Positions 7,070 to 13,720 of a stretch of DNA of 18,747 nt are shown in pieces. Position 1 is the first letter of the stretch. Every line of letters begins with the position of its first letter. Source of the stretch: CAZWVM01 sp964637705 (lineage in GTDB: Bacteria > UBA8481). The stretch is from assembly GCA_964637705.1 (NCBI GenBank), contig CAZWVM010000059.1:1-18747 (forward strand), given 5' to 3'. The position numbers were made by a program, and so were the translations under genes. The notes below the pieces were generated by a model. That model had not been told where the DNA came from, made no database searches, and saw only the letters and a list, made by a program, of their open reading frames with translations.

Positions 7070-8515
7070 ATGAGGATGTCTCGATTCGCCCTGGCATTGT
7101 CGGTTCTTCTGATGCTGGTGGTTCTCGCTCCGGCGCAGGGCGCCGAGCGCACGACGATCGTCACGAAGGAGATCCACTTCGCGCTCGACCGCGCCGACCT
7201 CACCGCGGCGTCCCGGGCGATCCTGCAGGAGGTCGCGCAGATCCTGCGCGACAACCCCGCGGCCGCGGCGACTCTCACCGGCCACACCTGCGATCTCGCT
7301 TCGAACCCCTACAACGTCCGCCTGGCCCAGCGACGGGCCGACGCGGCCACGGCGTACCTCGTGAGGCAGGCCGGGATCACGCGCGAGCGGATCCTGGAGT
7401 CGAGCTACGGTGAGGAACAGCCGAAGTACGACAACAACGACCCCGCCTCGAAGCCCCTGAACCGGCGCGTGGAGATCGCGATCTCGATCGCGACTCCGAT
7501 CCCGCCGCCGACGGTGACGCTCACGGCGGATCCCGCCTCGATCCTGCGCGGCAGCGCGTCGCGGCTCTCGTGGACCTCGACGAACGCGACATCGGTCGAG
7601 GTCACGCCGGGTCTCGGCGCCGTGGCGCTCGCGGGCGGCTCGGCGATCCAACCCTCCGCGACGACGACCTACCGCGCCCGGGCGCGCGGCGAGGGCGGCG
7701 AGGCGCAGGCCGAGGCGACGGTGACGGTGAACGAGCCGCCGGCGCCGGCGGAGAACCTGAAGGTCGTGACGACCTCCGTCATCGACCAGAACGGCGACTT
7801 CCTGCGCGACCTCGGCGCGGCCAACTTCGCCGTCAAGGAGAACGGGGTGGCGCGCGAGATCGTGCGCGTCACGTACGAGGCGTCATCCGTCGCCGCCTCC
7901 GTCGGGCTGGTTCTCGACAAGAGCGCCTCCCTCGGCTCCGATATCCGCAGGCTCAAGCAGGCGGCGATCAGCTTCGTGGAGAACAAGAAGCCGACCGACC
8001 GGATCCTCGTCATGGGCTTCAGCTCCGACGTCGTCTGCCTCCGGAACTTCGACACGGACAAGGAGGGCATCATGGCCTCCATCCGGCGCCTGCAGTCCGC
8101 CGGCTTCACGCGGCTCTACGACGCGCTGTATGAGAGCGCGGAGCGGATGGACGCCGCGGCGCAGCCGCGGATCCTGGTCCTCATGACCGACGGCGTGGAC
8201 GAGGGCGGGCCCTTCGGCGAGCCGGGCAGTCGCCGGACGCTCGACGAGGCGATCGCGAAGGCGAAGGAGACGGGCGTGACGGTCTACACCATCGGCCTGG
8301 GCCGCAAGCTCGACCGCGGGATCCTCGAGAGGATCTCCCGCGAGACGAACGGTTTCGCCTACTTCACGACGGACGCAGGACAACTCGAGGAGATCTACCG
8401 CAAGATCTCCCAGGGCGTCCTGCAGGGCCAATACCGGATCGAGTATCGCTCGCCGGTGCCCGAGGGCGTGCGCGCGGACGTCTTCACGAACGCGGGACGG
8501 ATCGTCGGCAACTAA
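7070..8515 (+). CDS. Exported OmpA-like / Ig-like / von Willebrand factor A protein
   Basis: 481 residues. The ATG at 7070 is chosen over an upstream in-frame ATG at 6992 because GGGGAGG stands 5 nt before it and a signal peptide follows at once (MRMSRF, a hydrophobic core, then APA-QGA with cleavage after about residue 22-25). Residues about 30-137 are an OmpA/Pal-like peptidoglycan-binding domain (GHTCDLASNPYN, YGEEQP, NRRVEI). About 145-222 is an Ig-like domain with the SWTSTNATSV pattern. About 230-480 is a VWA domain with a complete metal site: D283-K-S285-A-S287, T347 and D374 (TDGVDEG). The lead into the VWA domain (VIDQNGDFLRDL..NFAVKENG) resembles VWFA-related proteins common in Acidobacteria-like genomes. 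It probably sits in the periplasm or at the outer membrane, bound to the wall, and holds a partner by Mg-dependent contacts; the partner is unknown. Single-gene unit with its own promoter and terminator. Confidence 0.88.
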   Translation: MRMSRFALALSVLLMLVVLAPAQGAERTTIVTKEIHFALDRADLTAASRAILQEVAQILRDNPAAAATLTGHTCDLASNPYNVRLAQRRADAATAYLVRQAGITRERILESSYGEEQPKYDNNDPASKPLNRRVEIAISIATPIPPPTVTLTADPASILRGSASRLSWTSTNATSVEVTPGLGAVALAGGSAIQPSATTTYRARARGEGGEAQAEATVTVNEPPAPAENLKVVTTSVIDQNGDFLRDLGAANFAVKENGVAREIVRVTYEASSVAASVGLVLDKSASLGSDIRRLKQAAISFVENKKPTDRILVMGFSSDVVCLRNFDTDKEGIMASIRRLQSAGFTRLYDALYESAERMDAAAQPRILVLMTDGVDEGGPFGEPGSRRTLDEAIAKAKETGVTVYTIGLGRKLDRGILERISRETNGFAYFTTDAGQLEEIYRKISQGVLQGQYRIEYRSPVPEGVRADVFTNAGRIVGN

Positions 8516-8530
8516 GCCTGCGCGTCGAGC

Positions 8531-8561
8531 ACCCCCGCCGCGGACGCGGCGGGGGTTTTTT
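8531..8561 (+). terminator. Intrinsic terminator of the OmpA/VWA gene
   Basis: CCCCCGCCGC (8532-8541) pairs perfectly with GCGGCGGGGG (8546-8555) across a GGAC loop, followed by six T (8556-8561). It lies 16 nt after the stop codon. Confidence 0.95.
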
Positions 8562-8594
8562 GTGCCCGGCCGCCCGATGGCTTGGGAGGGCAAA

Positions 8595-8608
8595 TGAAAG
8601 CGGTTTCA
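8595..8608. promoter_or_regulatory. LacI/GalR-type operator-like site
   Basis: TGAAAGCGGTTTCA is a 14-bp near-palindrome (12 of 14 positions symmetric) with the central CG typical of LacI-family operators and cre-like sites, which often control carbohydrate genes. It ends 13 bp before the -35 box of the glycoside hydrolase operon. No LacI-type regulator gene is in the window. Confidence 0.45.
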
Positions 8609-8621
8609 CAGGCTTTCGTCC

Positions 8622-8650
8622 TTGACCGCCGCGCCCGCCCGGTCCATAAT
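8622..8650 (+). promoter_or_regulatory. Sigma70-type promoter of the glycoside hydrolase operon
   Basis: TTGACC (8622-8627), a 17-nt spacer and CATAAT (8645-8650) closely match the sigma70 consensus. Initiation is expected near A8657, only about 7 nt before the ATG at 8664. The earlier ATG at 8649 overlaps the -10 box and so cannot be the start for this promoter. Confidence 0.6.
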
Positions 8651-8663
8651 GCCGCGATACGAG

Positions 8664-10676
8664 ATGGAACCGTCAGCCCCGATCAACAGCCCGAAAGCGC
8701 CGCGCACGCGTCGGCCCTGGCTCCGCCGTCTCCTTTTTGCCGCCGTCGTGGTCCTTCTCCTCGCCGCTCTCTTCCACATGCCGCTCTTCGACCGGCCGCG
8801 GACCGCGACGACAGGAGTGGAGTTCGATATCACCAACGAGGAGCGGCAGCTCCTCGAGATGGTGGAGAAGGCGGCGTTCGACTTCTTCTGGAACGAGTGC
8901 AACCCCGAGAACGGACTCATCAAGGATCGCGGGCACTACCGTTACCGCACGCCGATCGATTACGCGCCGAGTTCGGTCGCGGGCGCCGGCTACGCGCTTT
9001 CCGCGTATTGCATCGGGGCCGAGCGGGGCTGGATCACCCGCGCCCAGGCCTATGACCGGGCCCTGACCACGCTCCGGTTCTTCAGCCGGATGCAGCACGT
9101 CAATGGCTTCTTCTACCATTTCGTCGAAATGAGGACCGGTGTGCGGACATGGAAGAGCGAGCTTTCGCCCATCGACTCGGTTCTCTTCATCGCGGGAGCG
9201 CTCCACGCGGGCGAGTATTTCAAGGGGACGGAGGTCGAGAGGCTCGCGAAGGCCCTCTACGAACGGATGGACTGGCCCTGGATGATGAACGGCGGCCGCA
9301 CCCTGGCCCTGGGATGGAATCCGGAGGATGGATTCCAGGAGTGGCGCTGGGATCACTACGCGGAATCGGCCATCATGTACTTCCTCGCGATCGGATCCCC
9401 CACCCACCCGATACCAGCCCAGGCCTGGCACGAGATCTCGCGGCCGATCGGGTCCTATGCCGGTTACGTCTGCATCGCCTCCCCGCCCCTCTTCACCCAC
9501 CAATACTCGCAGATGTGGGTCGACCTGAGAGGGATGCACGACGACTACGCCGACTACTACGAGAACTCGCGCCAGGCGACGCTGGCCAACCGCCAGTTCT
9601 GCATCGACGAGATGGTGAACTTTCCGACCTACGGCCCCAACGTCTGGGGTCTCACCGCCTGCCAGGCGCCCGACGGCTACCATGCCTACGGGGCGAAGCC
9701 GGGCCGTTCTCTTCACGACGGCACCATCGCCCCGACCGGGGCCATCGGTTCCATCGTCTTCACGCCCCGCGAGTCGATCGACTTCATCAAGCACTGCTAC
9801 CAGAAATACCCCCAGCTCTGGGGGCACTACGGCTTCACGGACGCCTTCAACTTCGGGAGGAACTGGCAGGCCATGGAGGTCCTCGCGATCGACCAGGGCA
9901 CGATCCTCCTGATGATCGAGAATTTCCTCACCGGCTCCGTCTGGCGCGATTTCATGCGCAACGAGTCGATTCGCCGCGGGCTGGAACTGTGCGGATTCCG
10001 CCGCGGCCACAAGACGTTCGACTACTCCGAACTCGTCTGCGATTACTTCGAATCCCGCCTCGAACTCCGGCCCGCGTTGCAGATCCCCCGGCGCTCCTCC
10101 CCGCCCCGCGTCGACGGGGACCCGACCGACTGGCGGGGTGACGCCCCGATCACGCTCCTGCCGAAGACGAACCTCGAGGACGGCTCCATCCAGCGCGCCA
10201 ACGACATCGGCGCCACGGTCAAAGTTGCCTGGGACGCCAAGGCCCTGTATATTCTGGCCGTGGTGAAGGACGACGAACTCGTCACCCTGCAGGCGGATCC
10301 GTCGAAGATCTACATGGACGACCTGATCGAGATCTTCGTCGATCCGGAGAACAACTACCTGACCTGGGGCGGGGCCCGGGATTTCCAGATCGGTCTCACT
10401 CCCTCGGGACCCGCGGGAGGCGGGGCCCGGCGCTGGTGCTGGTTCCAGGGCGGCGACGGGGGGGAGAACGTGAAGGTGGCGTCCCATTTGAGGGCCGACG
10501 ACTACGTGATCGAGGCTTCGATCGACTGGAAGTTCCTCGGCCTCGATCCCGCGGCGGGGCGTGAGTTCGGGTTCACGGTGGCCGTCAACGACCGCGATGT
10601 CTCGAACAAGGCCAAGCTGACCTGGTTCTTCCACGAGCCCGGGATCATCCTGGGACGTGCGACGCTGGGAGAGTGA
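8664..10676 (+). CDS. Membrane-anchored glucoamylase-like (GH144-type) glycoside hydrolase with CBM9-like domain
   Basis: 670 residues from the ATG at 8664, chosen because the -10 box covers the ATG at 8649. A basic stretch RTRRPWLRR and one hydrophobic helix (about 22-42) make a signal anchor, which puts the enzyme in the periplasm or outside. About 55-445 matches the glucoamylase-like domain (Pfam Glycoamylase, which includes GH144 endo-beta-1,2-glucanases): FDFFWNE, GWNPEDGFQEWRWDHYAESA, HQYSQMWVDLRG, GPNVWGLTACQAPDGYHAYG and GHYGFTDAFN. About 480-665 is a CBM9-like domain (RVDGDPTDWRG, VKVAWDAKALYILAVVKDDE, DDLIEIFVDPENNY). It should hydrolyse a beta-glucan or related glycan. The exact linkage cannot be told, since the family is also found with cyclic beta-glucan metabolism. 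First gene of a tight operon; two bases separate its stop from the next ATG. An upstream LacI-like site suggests sugar control. Confidence 0.85.
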   Translation: MEPSAPINSPKAPRTRRPWLRRLLFAAVVVLLLAALFHMPLFDRPRTATTGVEFDITNEERQLLEMVEKAAFDFFWNECNPENGLIKDRGHYRYRTPIDYAPSSVAGAGYALSAYCIGAERGWITRAQAYDRALTTLRFFSRMQHVNGFFYHFVEMRTGVRTWKSELSPIDSVLFIAGALHAGEYFKGTEVERLAKALYERMDWPWMMNGGRTLALGWNPEDGFQEWRWDHYAESAIMYFLAIGSPTHPIPAQAWHEISRPIGSYAGYVCIASPPLFTHQYSQMWVDLRGMHDDYADYYENSRQATLANRQFCIDEMVNFPTYGPNVWGLTACQAPDGYHAYGAKPGRSLHDGTIAPTGAIGSIVFTPRESIDFIKHCYQKYPQLWGHYGFTDAFNFGRNWQAMEVLAIDQGTILLMIENFLTGSVWRDFMRNESIRRGLELCGFRRGHKTFDYSELVCDYFESRLELRPALQIPRRSSPPRVDGDPTDWRGDAPITLLPKTNLEDGSIQRANDIGATVKVAWDAKALYILAVVKDDELVTLQADPSKIYMDDLIEIFVDPENNYLTWGGARDFQIGLTPSGPAGGGARRWCWFQGGDGGENVKVASHLRADDYVIEASIDWKFLGLDPAAGREFGFTVAVNDRDVSNKAKLTWFFHEPGIILGRATLGE

Positions 10677-10678
10677 CG

Positions 10679-11539
10679 ATGACCGATGTGCGATTTTCGA
10701 TTTGCGATTCTCGACGGAAAACCTCGGGCGTGATCCGGCCCCTCCTGGGAATTGTCACGGATCGCAAAACGCACATCGAAAATCGGAAGTCGCAAATCGC
10801 ATATCGCAAATCGGCGGAGCTTCTCCTCGTGGCCGCCTTGCTCGCCGCCGCCGTTCCTCTCTCCGGCTGCGGAGGCACGTCTTCGCCCGGACCCGCCGCG
10901 CCCCCGGCCGATCCCGCGGCCGCCCCCGCCGTCAATGTCTCTCCCCTGAGGGGAATGAGGGTGGTCAAGCCCGAGGCGGCGGATTCCACGGCCGAGGGCA
11001 CGGTCTCGACGACCGCGCCGCCCGCCGACATCCTCCTCATCGACGACTTCAACGACGGCGACAAGCCCAACGAGATCGGGGGCAACTACGGGGCCTGGAA
11101 CCGCGACCCCCTGGACGAGACGCAGGGGTGCCTGGAGGAGTTCAACCTCGAGAACCACGGCCCGACCGCCGGCCTCTCCCTGAAGCTCACCTACGACGTC
11201 GAGAGCCCCAACCCGGCCTTCAACGGGTTCTGGATGAGGCTCAACGAGATGGACCTGAGCGGTTATCGCGAACTGGTCTTCCACGTCAAGGGCGACCGGA
11301 CGCTGGGTTACACGACGCGGGTCAAGGTCGAATTGAAGAACAACGTCGTCGGGGAGAAGGGCTCGATCATCGTCGAGGGGATCACGGACGAGTGGCGGAG
11401 GTTCCGCGTGCCCCTCAACCAGTTCTTCACCATCAACGACTGGACGAAGATGTCCGAGTTCGTCCTCGTCTTCGACGACGAGATGTCGACGAAGAGAGTC
11501 GGCGCCATTTACGTGGACGACATCTACTTTCTGAAGTGA
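10679..11539 (+). CDS. Lipoprotein with carbohydrate-binding-like beta-sandwich domain; leader contains a repeat element
   Basis: 286 residues from the ATG at 10679, which has GGGAGAG 5 nt upstream; a GTG at 10673 overlapping the previous stop is the alternative. The lipobox L-S-G-C puts the lipidated cysteine at residue 64, unusually late: residues about 3-45 are translated from repeat element copy B (THIENRKSQIAYRKS). They supply the basic residues in front of the hydrophobic core LLLVAALLAAAVPL. A GTG at 10829 would leave no basic n-region. After an Ala/Pro-rich linker, about 117-286 is a beta-sandwich of the galactose-binding/CBM type (IDDFNDGDKPN, SLKLTYDVESPNPAFNGFW, GAIYVDDIYFLK). It is clearly paralogous to the C-terminal domain of the gene at 12827. 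Gly at +2 after the Cys does not signal inner-membrane retention. It probably binds the glycan handled by the upstream hydrolase. Confidence 0.8.
   Translation: MTDVRFSICDSRRKTSGVIRPLLGIVTDRKTHIENRKSQIAYRKSAELLLVAALLAAAVPLSGCGGTSSPGPAAPPADPAAAPAVNVSPLRGMRVVKPEAADSTAEGTVSTTAPPADILLIDDFNDGDKPNEIGGNYGAWNRDPLDETQGCLEEFNLENHGPTAGLSLKLTYDVESPNPAFNGFWMRLNEMDLSGYRELVFHVKGDRTLGYTTRVKVELKNNVVGEKGSIIVEGITDEWRRFRVPLNQFFTINDWTKMSEFVLVFDDEMSTKRVGAIYVDDIYFLK
10685..10812. repeat. AAATCG/CGATTT inverted-repeat element, copy B, inside a lipoprotein leader
   Basis: The left arm is about 10685-10712 (TGCGATTTTCGATTTGCGAT). The right arm is about 10772-10812 (CATCGAAAATCGGAAGTCGC, then AAATCGCATATCGCAAATCG). 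The arms are complementary and enclose about 58 nt of GC-rich sequence unrelated to copy A's centre. It keeps the reading frame open between the start codon and the signal peptide core of the lipoprotein. Confidence 0.7.
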
Positions 11540-11549
11540 GGGGGAGGCC

Positions 11550-12830
11550 ATGACCACGAGCGAGAGCGAGAACCTCGGCGGTGGGGAGGAACAGCGGGGG
11601 CGCCGCCTCGTCACGATGCAGGTGCCGATCCAGCTGTCCGGTCCCGGGGGACTTCTCCTGGACGGGCACACGACGGGCATCAACGAGAAGGGGCTCGCCG
11701 CGCGCATCAACATCGTCGCGGGAACTCTGCCGTCCCGGCCCGAGGGCACGGTCGTGACCATTACGCTCGACCTCCCCAAGGAGCGCCCCTTCGACGCGAT
11801 CGAGGGACGGATCCTGCGCACGGAGCCGTCCTGGACGCCGGGGCACAAGTACTTCGTCGCCCTGAAATTCGTCAGCATCTCCACCGACGACATCGAGTAC
11901 CTCAAGCGGTTCATCCAGTGGCGCGAGGACCGCTATTTCCGCCAGGAGAGGCCGCCGCGCTCCTGGTATCTCTTCTCCAAGGCCGAGCACCGCCAGTACG
12001 GCCCCCTGACGACCTCGGAGGTGCTGGAATCGATGCGCCAGAAGGCCGTCACGAACGAGGACCTCATCTGGTCGACGGAGCGGGGGGAATGGATCCGCTT
12101 CTCGGAGGAGGCCTTCGTCGAGATCGCCGCCGTCCCGCGGCGCAAGTCCTGGATGGCCCTGGCCGCCGGTTTCCTCGTCGCCGTCCTGCTCGGCGGCGGC
12201 ATCCTCGGCTACCGCGACGGCTGGCTCGACTTCTCCGAGGGCGCGCGCGGCTACCGCGAGGGGTGCCGGCTCGTTCGCGAAGGAAATCTCCACCTGGCGA
12301 TGCAGCGCTTCAACGACGTGGTGCGTTTCAACGAGGGACGGTCCTGGGCGGCGCTCTCCGCCGACGCCCTCGCCGAGGCGCACGCACTGCTGAAAAAGGA
12401 GCAGGCGAGGCAATTGGCGCGCGACCGGCTCGATCTCCTGCGCAAGATCCCTCTCGACAAGCAGGAGCACCCGTTCGTCCTGAACAACTACGGCGACTGC
12501 CACTACCGTCTCGACGAGCCCGAGAAGGCTCTCGACTACTTCCTGCGCGCCCTCGAGAAGAACCCGGGATGGAAACGCGTGCACTTCAACGTGGGCACGA
12601 CCTACCTCCGGCTGGGCAACGCGGAAACGGCCCTCTCTCACTTCGAGAAGGCGCGCGAGGAGATGAAGAACCGCCCCGAGTTCCACCTGAATGTCGGGCT
12701 GGCTTTTCTCTCCCTCGGCGATCGGGCGAAGGCCATGGAGGCCTTCGACCAGGCGGCGTTCCTGGCCCCGGAGGATCCCGAGATCCGGACGACCATCGCG
12801 CGGGCCCTGGAATCGGGGGGCGTGTCATGA
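11550..12830 (+). CDS. PilZ-like / GYF_2 / transmembrane / TPR protein
   Basis: 426 residues; the ATG follows GGGGAGG closely, 10 nt after the previous stop. About 17-120 looks like a PilZ domain (RGRRLVTMQVPIQLSG; GINEKGLAARI), but the c-di-GMP motifs are degenerate: no RxxxR, and GINEKG stands where D/NxSxxG is expected. About 139-186 is a GYF_2 domain (WYLFSKAEHRQYGPLTTSEV ... LIWSTERGEWI). RRKSW then a hydrophobic helix (about 200-222) predicts the N-terminus inside and the C-terminus outside. About 230-425 holds TPR repeats (NNYGDCHYRLDEPEKALDYF, FNVGTTYLRLGNAETALSHF, LNVGLAFLSLGDRAKAMEAF). It looks like an adaptor joining a cytoplasmic sensor to an outside TPR scaffold, in some ways like PilZ and TPR parts of exopolysaccharide export systems; that role is inference. 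Its stop overlaps the next start (ATGA). Confidence 0.8.
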   Translation: MTTSESENLGGGEEQRGRRLVTMQVPIQLSGPGGLLLDGHTTGINEKGLAARINIVAGTLPSRPEGTVVTITLDLPKERPFDAIEGRILRTEPSWTPGHKYFVALKFVSISTDDIEYLKRFIQWREDRYFRQERPPRSWYLFSKAEHRQYGPLTTSEVLESMRQKAVTNEDLIWSTERGEWIRFSEEAFVEIAAVPRRKSWMALAAGFLVAVLLGGGILGYRDGWLDFSEGARGYREGCRLVREGNLHLAMQRFNDVVRFNEGRSWAALSADALAEAHALLKKEQARQLARDRLDLLRKIPLDKQEHPFVLNNYGDCHYRLDEPEKALDYFLRALEKNPGWKRVHFNVGTTYLRLGNAETALSHFEKAREEMKNRPEFHLNVGLAFLSLGDRAKAMEAFDQAAFLAPEDPEIRTTIARALESGGVS

Positions 12831-13696
12831 ACGAACCGCGCGAGCAACTGAAGGTCGCGGCTCCGCGCCGCCTCAACGTCCGTCTCCTCGGGTTCACGAT
12901 TCTTTTCGGCGCCCTGGCGCTGGCCGTTCTTCTCTTCTACGTCCTGGCCTATCGCATGAACGCGTCGTCACTCGGTTCCCGCCGCTACACTTTTCGGGAT
13001 CTCATCCGCCCCACCCAGTACGAAAGCCTCGTGGGCGTGGACCTGGGCGGGGCCGACATGGAGAACGCGGAGGTTCTCGTGACGGAGGCGCCGGACATCG
13101 ACGTGATCCGGGCCGAGCTGAGGCGCGAGACGGAGGCGATGGACGTGGACGCTCCACCCCGGGGCACCTTCCTCATCTGCGATTTCGACAAGGACGGCAA
13201 CACCGAGCGGGAATGGACCTGCCCGGTCGGGAGCTGGGTCTCCGATCCCACGGACCCGACGATCAAGTTCCTCGAGGCCTATGATCCCGTCAATCGCCAC
13301 GGAGAAAAGGGATACTGCCTCAAGCTCTGGTACGACATCGATTCCCCCAACCCGGCCTACGGGGGGCTGTGGATCCAGTTCAAGAACGGGCCCACGGGCC
13401 AGCAGACCCTCGATCTCTCCTCCTACCGCGTCCTCTCCCTCATGATCAAGGTCTCCTCCGGTCGCCAGGGCGGAACGACGAGGTTGAAGATGGAGATGAA
13501 GAATGGGAGCGAGGTGGCGGTGGCGCGGATCTTCGGGATCAACGGCAAGTGGAACCGCTTCGACATCCCGCTCTCGAATTTCAAGGAGATCACCGACTGG
13601 TCGCAGATGAAGGAGATGACGATCGTCATCGACAACGAGATCGCGGACCGGAAGGAAGGACTCCTGTACTTCGACGACATCATGTTCACACAGTGA
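12827..13696 (+). CDS. Membrane-anchored protein with carbohydrate-binding-like domain, paralogue of the lipoprotein
   Basis: 289 residues. The ATG overlaps the stop of the PilZ/TPR gene (ATGA), so translation is coupled; the frame is open much further upstream, but that part lies antiparallel in codon use to the real gene there. Basic residues (RR..R) precede one transmembrane helix (about 20-42), giving N-in topology and an outside C-terminus. After a charged linker, about 114-289 matches the domain of the lipoprotein at 10679: FLICDFDKDGN against LLIDDFNDGDK, LKLWYDIDSPNPAYGGLW against LKLTYDVESPNPAFNGFW, and a final LYFDDIMF against IYVDDIYF. It probably binds glycan or a partner protein at the cytoplasmic membrane, while the lipoprotein binds from the other anchor. 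I cannot name the exact family. Confidence 0.8.
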   Translation: MNEPREQLKVAAPRRLNVRLLGFTILFGALALAVLLFYVLAYRMNASSLGSRRYTFRDLIRPTQYESLVGVDLGGADMENAEVLVTEAPDIDVIRAELRRETEAMDVDAPPRGTFLICDFDKDGNTEREWTCPVGSWVSDPTDPTIKFLEAYDPVNRHGEKGYCLKLWYDIDSPNPAYGGLWIQFKNGPTGQQTLDLSSYRVLSLMIKVSSGRQGGTTRLKMEMKNGSEVAVARIFGINGKWNRFDIPLSNFKEITDWSQMKEMTIVIDNEIADRKEGLLYFDDIMFTQ

Positions 13697-13720
13697 GGAG
13701 CCGGGAGTGAGGGGAGAGGC

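Noticed and set aside
6760..7287. A minus-strand gene across the intergenic repeat
   Set aside because: Its translation is that of the CACAGAG repeat and of antisense signal-peptide sequence. It has no ribosome site or domain.
8673..10634. A 653-codon minus-strand frame
   Set aside because: It is antisense to the glycoside hydrolase with its conserved motifs; no domain or start signal is seen.
11918..12826. Upstream extension of the gene starting at 12827
   Set aside because: The frame is open, but it overlaps the PilZ/TPR gene and the translation is Arg/Pro-rich noise. The ATGA overlap at 12827 and the following membrane helix fix the true start.
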